Source: an uncultured Paracoccaceae bacterium (GTDB taxonomy: Bacteria; Pseudomonadota; Alphaproteobacteria; Rhodobacterales; Rhodobacteraceae). From it: a DNA stretch of 64,000 nucleotides. A program made the position numbers and the translations under genes. The stretch lies in contig CALBSG010000016.1 in the NCBI GenBank assembly GCA_937927675.1, positions 1 to 64,000 on the forward strand, read 5' to 3'. Under the pieces are notes generated by a model. The model was not told the origin of the DNA and made no database searches. It worked only from the letters and a program-made list of their open reading frames with translations. Below are positions 59,982 through 64,000 of this stretch, piece by piece; within the stretch, counting starts at the first letter, position 1, and every line of letters begins with the position of its first letter.

Positions 59982-61343
59982 TCACTTCACGCCGGGCGTG
60001 CCGTCGAATTTCTTCTCGAGGCTGCCCCAGCAGTCAATGTAGTCTTCCTGCATATGGCCCGCCGTTGCGGCCCAAGGGGTCAGGTGCTGCGGGAAGCGGG
60101 TTTCGAACATGAAGCTCATGGTTTCATCCAGCTTTTCCGCCTTCAACGCAGCGTTCGATGCGCCCTCAAAGGCGTTCTTGTCCGGCCCATGCGGCAGCAT
60201 GCAATTGTGCAAAGACATGCCGCCCGGCACAAAGCCCTTCGGCTTGGCATCATAGATGCCATAGATATTGCCCATCAGTTCCGACATGACATTCTTGTGG
60301 TACCACGGCGGGCGGAAGGTATTTTCGGCGACCATCCAGCGTTCGCGAAACAGCACGAAGTCGATATTCGCGGTGCCTTCAATGCCCGAAGGCGCGGTCA
60401 GCACGGTGAAGATGCTGGGATCGGGATGATCGAACAAGATCGCCCCCACCGGGCAATAGGTGCGCAGATCGTATTTCACCGGGGCATAGTTGCCGTGCCA
60501 AGCCACCACATCCAAGGGGCTGTGGCCGATCTTCGTCTCATGGAACTGCCCGCACCATTTGACAGTGACGGTGGACGGCACTTCGCGGTCTTCAAACGCG
60601 GCAACAGGGGTCTTGAAATCGCGCGGGTTGGCCATGCAATTGGCCCCGATTGGCCCGCGCCCCGGCAGCACGAATTTCTGGCCATAGTTTTCGCAGACAA
60701 AGCCGCGCGCCGGACCTTCCAGCACTTCAACCCGGTAAACCAGCCCGCGCGGCAAGATGGCAATCTCCCGCGGCTCCAGATCGATGATGCCCAGTTCGGT
60801 GCAAAAGCGCAGCCGGCCGTCTTGCGGCACAACCAACAGCTCACCGTCGGCCGAGAAGAAATACTCATCCTGCATCGACTGGTTGACCAGATACATATGG
60901 CTCGCCATGCCGGTCTGGGTGTTCACATCGCCCGCCGTGGTCATGGTCCGCATGCCGGTGATCCAGTTCAGATCCTGATCCGGCACGACGACCGGATCCC
61001 AGCGATACTGCCCCAAGGACACGATTTCGGGGTCAATGAGCGGCGCCGATTTCCAATGCGGCACGGCGATTTTCTTGAACCGATGCGTGTGTTTGACCGA
61101 AGGCCGGATGCGATAGCACCATGTCCGTTCGTTCTGATGCGACGGCGCGGTAAAGGCGGTGCCGGAAAGCTGTTCGCCGTAAAGCCCATAATTGCACTTT
61201 TGCGGGCTGTTCATGCCCTGCGGCAGCGCCCCCGGCAGCGCCTCGGTTTCAAAGTCATTGCCGAAACCGGGCATATAGAACTCATGCGTGCCGACAGGCG
61301 ACACCGCCCGCACCATGCCAGAGGGGGAATTCTGCGTGTTCAT
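59982..61343 (-). CDS. hmgA: homogentisate 1,2-dioxygenase
   Basis: 453 residues. It opens the homogentisate ring to maleylacetoacetate, using non-haem iron. The metal-site region F-R-P-P-W-Y-H-K-N-V-M-S-E-L-M-G and S-L-H-N-C-M-L-P-H-G-P-D are the family signature. It heads the leftward operon with fahA, preceded by a perfect inverted repeat at 61396-61413. Confidence 0.97.
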   Translation of the reverse strand: MNTQNSPSGMVRAVSPVGTHEFYMPGFGNDFETEALPGALPQGMNSPQKCNYGLYGEQLSGTAFTAPSHQNERTWCYRIRPSVKHTHRFKKIAVPHWKSAPLIDPEIVSLGQYRWDPVVVPDQDLNWITGMRTMTTAGDVNTQTGMASHMYLVNQSMQDEYFFSADGELLVVPQDGRLRFCTELGIIDLEPREIAILPRGLVYRVEVLEGPARGFVCENYGQKFVLPGRGPIGANCMANPRDFKTPVAAFEDREVPSTVTVKWCGQFHETKIGHSPLDVVAWHGNYAPVKYDLRTYCPVGAILFDHPDPSIFTVLTAPSGIEGTANIDFVLFRERWMVAENTFRPPWYHKNVMSELMGNIYGIYDAKPKGFVPGGMSLHNCMLPHGPDKNAFEGASNAALKAEKLDETMSFMFETRFPQHLTPWAATAGHMQEDYIDCWGSLEKKFDGTPGVK

Positions 61344-61395
61344 CGGGGCCTCGCGGAATCGCTGCGTATTTGATGAGTCTTCAACTGATCAAATA

Positions 61396-61413
61396 TCGTT
61401 GCAATCGCAACGA
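61396..61413. promoter_or_regulatory. operator candidate upstream of hmgA
   Basis: TCGTTGC-AATC-GCAACGA is an exact 18-base inverted repeat with a 4-base spacer, 53 bases upstream of the hmgA ATG. The size and symmetry suit a MarR-family dimer; a MarR gene lies at 62666. RegPrecise-type comparisons link MarR regulators to homogentisate genes, but I have not checked this motif against them. Confidence 0.65.
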
Positions 61414-61439
61414 AGTCAAGTCCACATTGCGCGGCGGCC

Positions 61440-62537
61440 TTAGTCTTTGGCCAAACGGCGCAGGTTCAGCGCAGCCAGTACAGACAGGCCAAGCGCAAGG
61501 CCAAGAATGATCTGGAAAAAGCCCTTTGGCCCCAAGCCACCCAGCACTTGGGTGATCAGCAGCGGTTGCACGATGGCACCCAGCATGCCAGCCGCCAGCA
61601 AAAGCGCCGAGATCCGCGTGGTGCCGCCCATACGCCGCAAGCCGGTCAAGTATTCGCCATGGAAGATGGAACCACAGGCAAAGCCCATGAACGGGAACCA
61701 AAATCCGACATCGCCCCAGAGTGCGGCACAGGCGAACACAGCCAAAAGCGTCACCGTCGCGGTATAGATCGCGAAAGCCGGAATACGATGGGCAATGGCG
61801 ACCAATGACAGGCGCGCCACCAGATAGGTGATGAAGAAGAGCGACAGCAGCCACGCGGCCTGTTCCGGGCTTTCCCCTGCCTGCGCCAGACCGGTCGGAC
61901 CAAGGCCAACAAGGCTGGATTCCAACCCGATGCCCATGAAGGCAAAGCCCAGGATCGACCAGTCAAGCCGCCCTTCTCCGACGGTCGCGGCCGGGGCCGT
62001 GCGGGTATCCCCCATCGCCAGCGTCGCCACGGCGACCAGCCCGGCAAAGCCGGTAAAGGCCCAAAACACCGCAGCCGGGTCCTGATGCAACCCCAAGAAC
62101 ACCTGCGGCGCAGCAATCGCGCCCAGCGTAAACAGCGCATTCATCAGGCTCATCATCGCCGGGCCACGCGGACCGAATGCCGCCAGCACGCGAGGGTTCC
62201 AGACTGCTGCGATCACACCATAGCCAAAGCCGAACAGGCCCGCCCCGACCAGGACCATGGCCCAATTCGCCATCAGCGCAAGCAGGGCGCATCCTGCCGC
62301 AGCGGACAACAGCCCCGTCTTTGGGCCAAGCACGGTTGGCAAAAGATAAACCGATCCAACGGCGGCAAGGCTGCCGCCCCAAAACACGGACAAGACCCAG
62401 CCAACCGTTGAAATTTCCAGCCCGAAGTGGCGGGCGTAGACCGGCAGCACGGGGCCGAAAATCGCCTGCGCCAGCCCCAGAATGATGAACCCCGCAATGC
62501 CCGTCGCCAGCAGCAGAAATCTTGTCCGACCCGTCAT
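61440..62537 (-). CDS. major facilitator superfamily transporter
   Basis: 365 residues from the second ATG (62537), with about 11-12 membrane helices. It is of the MFS type (N-terminal A-R-H-F-G-L-E-I-S-T-V-G-W-V-L-S-V-F-W-G-G, central loop). Substrate unknown; uptake of an aromatic acid is plausible by position. It sits between hmgA and the MarR gene, transcribed toward hmgA but separated from it by the operator region. The 366-residue size is on the short side for an MFS protein. Confidence 0.85.
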   Translation of the reverse strand: MTGRTRFLLLATGIAGFIILGLAQAIFGPVLPVYARHFGLEISTVGWVLSVFWGGSLAAVGSVYLLPTVLGPKTGLLSAAAGCALLALMANWAMVLVGAGLFGFGYGVIAAVWNPRVLAAFGPRGPAMMSLMNALFTLGAIAAPQVFLGLHQDPAAVFWAFTGFAGLVAVATLAMGDTRTAPAATVGEGRLDWSILGFAFMGIGLESSLVGLGPTGLAQAGESPEQAAWLLSLFFITYLVARLSLVAIAHRIPAFAIYTATVTLLAVFACAALWGDVGFWFPFMGFACGSIFHGEYLTGLRRMGGTTRISALLLAAGMLGAIVQPLLITQVLGGLGPKGFFQIILGLALGLSVLAALNLRRLAKD

Positions 62538-62665
62538 CACAGCACTCCCGTCACGATGGCGGTCGCCTATCCTGCGCCTTGGTCAAGGTCAATCCGGCCC
62601 ATCATCGGGCCTTGCACGCTCGCCCGCTTGCAGGCAGGCTTTCCATATACTTTGCAGGTGCCACC

Positions 62666-63088
62666 ATGAGCTTCGACCTATCCGCCTTTCTGCCCTATCA
62701 GCTCGCCGTGGCCTCCAGCCGCATTTCGCGTGAGTTTTCTGAACGCTACAAGGCCGAGTTCGGGCTGACCATTCCCGAATGGCGGGTACTGGCGCATCTG
62801 GCGCAATCCGATGCCGTTTCGGTGCGCGAAATTCACGAGCGCGTCGATATGGACAAATCCAAAGTCAGCCGCGCCGCTGCCCGGCTGGAAGCGCAAGGTA
62901 TGATCGAAAAGCGCGAAAATCTGGGGGACCGGCGGCTTTTGGACATGCGGCTTACACCGAAAGGGCGCGACCTGATCGCCCGCATCATGCCGATTGCCGA
63001 TACCTATCAGGCTGAAATCATCGCCCAGCTTGGCGCCCTATCCCCCGAATTCCGCGCGGGTCTGCAAAAACTTTACGAGGACAAATGA
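62666..63088 (+). CDS. MarR-family transcriptional regulator
   Basis: 140 residues. The winged helix is clear: W-R-V-L-A-H-L-A-Q-S-D-A-V-S-V-R-E-I, D-K-S-K-V-S-R-A-A-A-R-L-E, and D-R-R-L-L-D-M-R-L-T-P-K-G. MarR dimers bind inverted repeats of about 18 bases and are released by small aromatic ligands. Coupled with maiA (4-base overlap) and divergent from the MFS gene, it is the likely regulator of this catabolic locus and may bind the repeat at 61396. Confidence 0.9.
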   Translation: MSFDLSAFLPYQLAVASSRISREFSERYKAEFGLTIPEWRVLAHLAQSDAVSVREIHERVDMDKSKVSRAAARLEAQGMIEKRENLGDRRLLDMRLTPKGRDLIARIMPIADTYQAEIIAQLGALSPEFRAGLQKLYEDK

Positions 63089-63714
63089 CACGGCTTTACG
63101 ACTACTGGCGCTCCTCTGCCTCTTATCGTGTGCGGATGGCGCTGAACCTCTTGGCAGAACCCTTTGAGATCATCCCGGTCGATCTGTTGAAGGCCGAACA
63201 GATCGGGGCCGAGAACCTTGCCCGCAATCCGCAGGGCCTTGTGCCAACCTTGGAAATCGACGGACTGTCACTGACCCAATCGCTGGCGATCATCGAATAT
63301 CTGAACGACACGCGCGCGGCGGGGTTCTTGCCCGACGATCCAGCAGGCCGCGCCCGGGTGCGGGCCTTGTCCTATGCCGTGGCGATGGAAATCCACCCGG
63401 TCTGCAACCTGCGGGTCGGGCGGTTTGCGGAAAGCGCCTCGGGTGGGGCGATCACCATGCAGGCTTGGCAGCAAAAATTCATCGCGGAGGGTCTGGCTGC
63501 TTTGGAGACCATGTTGAACCACCCCGCCACGGGGCAGTTTTGCCATGGCGACCGGGTGACCATGGCCGACCTGTGCCTTGTACCGCAGGTTTATAACGCC
63601 CAGCGTTGGGGAGTGGACGTAACGTCTTTCTCGCAAATTTCGCGCATCGTGGCAGAGTTGCAGGATATCCCGGCCATTGCCGCCGCCCATCCTGACAAGG
63701 TGAAACCCTCATGA
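63085..63714 (+). CDS. maiA: maleylacetoacetate isomerase (zeta-class GST)
   Basis: 209 residues: a thioredoxin-like N-terminal domain with R-S-S-A-S-Y-R-V-R (usual S-S-C-S, here Ala), Q-S-L-A-I-I-E-Y-L, and an all-helical C-terminal domain. It isomerises maleylacetoacetate to fumarylacetoacetate using glutathione, linking HmgA and FahA. Its ATG overlaps the MarR stop and its stop overlaps the thiolase ATG. Confidence 0.95.
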   Translation: MTRLYDYWRSSASYRVRMALNLLAEPFEIIPVDLLKAEQIGAENLARNPQGLVPTLEIDGLSLTQSLAIIEYLNDTRAAGFLPDDPAGRARVRALSYAVAMEIHPVCNLRVGRFAESASGGAITMQAWQQKFIAEGLAALETMLNHPATGQFCHGDRVTMADLCLVPQVYNAQRWGVDVTSFSQISRIVAELQDIPAIAAAHPDKVKPS

Positions 63715-64000
63715 CCGACGTCTTTATCCTTTCCGCCGCGCGCACGCCGGTTGGCAGCTTTGGTGGCAGTCTCTCGGGCCTTGGGCCGATTGATCTGGCG
63801 ACCCATGTGGCCAAAGCGGCGATTGCGCGGGCCGGGGTTGAGGCGGGGCAGATCGGCACATCGGTTTTCGGGCATGTGCTGAACACCGAACCCCGCGACA
63901 TGTACCTGAGCCGTGTTGCCGCGATCAATGCGGGGATGGCAGACGGCGCGGTGGCCATGAACGTCAACCGACTGTGTGGGTCAGGGGCGCAGGCCATTGT
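63711..64000 (+). CDS. acetyl-CoA acyltransferase (thiolase), 5' part
   Basis: 96 codons visible, cut by the window end. The N-terminus V-F-I-L-S-A-A-R-T-P-V-G-S-F-G-G-S-L and the nucleophile region N-R-L-C-G-S-G-A-Q-A-I (Cys near residue 89) are the thiolase signature. Being coupled to maiA suggests it cleaves or activates the acetoacetate produced by the pathway, or serves a linked aromatic route. Confidence 0.93.
   Translation, partial: MTDVFILSAARTPVGSFGGSLSGLGPIDLATHVAKAAIARAGVEAGQIGTSVFGHVLNTEPRDMYLSRVAAINAGMADGAVAMNVNRLCGSGAQAI

Noticed and set aside
1..64000. CRISPR arrays, prophage, insertion sequences, tRNA or rRNA genes
   Set aside because: No regularly spaced repeats, transposase, integrase or phage genes, and no tRNA or rRNA pattern, were seen by eye in coding gaps.

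Overview
This window is a stretch of chromosome from a high-GC alphaproteobacterium, most likely a Rhodobacteraceae (Rhodobacterales) member. The reasons are the flagellar layout with FlaF, FlbT and a DUF1217 protein, the rpsT-dnaA pair with many GANTC (CcrM-type) sites, a complete ccoNOQP plus ccoGHIS cytochrome cbb3 locus with FNR-type boxes, a TrcR/DUF1013 regulator, and the serC-serA operon with its leader. The first 22 bases are not genomic: they match the Illumina TruSeq read-2 adapter, so the contig end is a library artefact. I see no prophage, transposon, CRISPR array, tRNA or rRNA, and nothing that looks like a defence island.

Layout. 23-9638 is part of a flagellar locus: rod and export genes flgG(partial)-flgF-fliQ-fliE-flgC-flgB leftward, fliI rightward, then DUF1217-flbT-flaF and flagellin leftward, a FlgN-like/FlgJ pair leftward, and fliK-flgD rightward. 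9635-12838 has ubiE-ubiB (ubiquinone) and mutM (repair), followed by an enoyl-CoA hydratase. 13824-16113 is rpsT-dnaA. 16148-26555 is the high-affinity terminal oxidase region: ccoGHIS for assembly and copper loading, a possible anaerobically controlled small RNA, a LysR regulator with a divergent 49-residue ORF, ccoNOQP, and a divergent universal stress protein. FNR-type boxes lie in front of both cco operons and the stress gene. 26575-28128 holds trcR, interrupted by an in-frame amber codon, and a periplasmic RNase T2.

28134-36616 is an exopolysaccharide cluster: two GT2-type and one GT4-type glycosyltransferases, a CpsD/ExoP-type ATPase with its Wzz-like partner, an undecaprenyl-phosphate sugar transferase, a flippase and a small membrane protein. 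Its intergenic regions are AT-rich and no polymerase is recognisable here. 36599-47985 is mostly housekeeping: SGNH hydrolase, CnoX-like thioredoxin, LON-domain protein, Trm112, UbiH, amidase, DapC-like aminotransferase, FtsK, LolA, a lipoprotein transglycosylase and HspQ. 48067-51201 holds an orphan STAS/anti-sigma pair, a gamma-glutamyltransferase and MsrC. 51249-55064 is serB and serC-serA. 55201-55950 is a metallophosphatase.

55947-64000 is a homogentisate catabolic locus: hmgA-fahA-MBL-fold protein-FAD hydroxylase-DUF2783 leftward, with a perfect inverted repeat upstream of hmgA, an MFS transporter, and a MarR-maiA-thiolase operon rightward. No 4-hydroxyphenylpyruvate dioxygenase is present, so the phenol-hydroxylase-like FAD enzyme is a candidate source of ring-hydroxylated substrate.

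Most worth following up: the amber codon in trcR, the candidate FNR-linked structured RNA at 20568-20700, the operator upstream of hmgA, the palindrome and GANTC cluster upstream of dnaA, the MBL protein with a degenerate metal motif, and the two-copy hairpin repeat. I found no clearly new multi-gene system.
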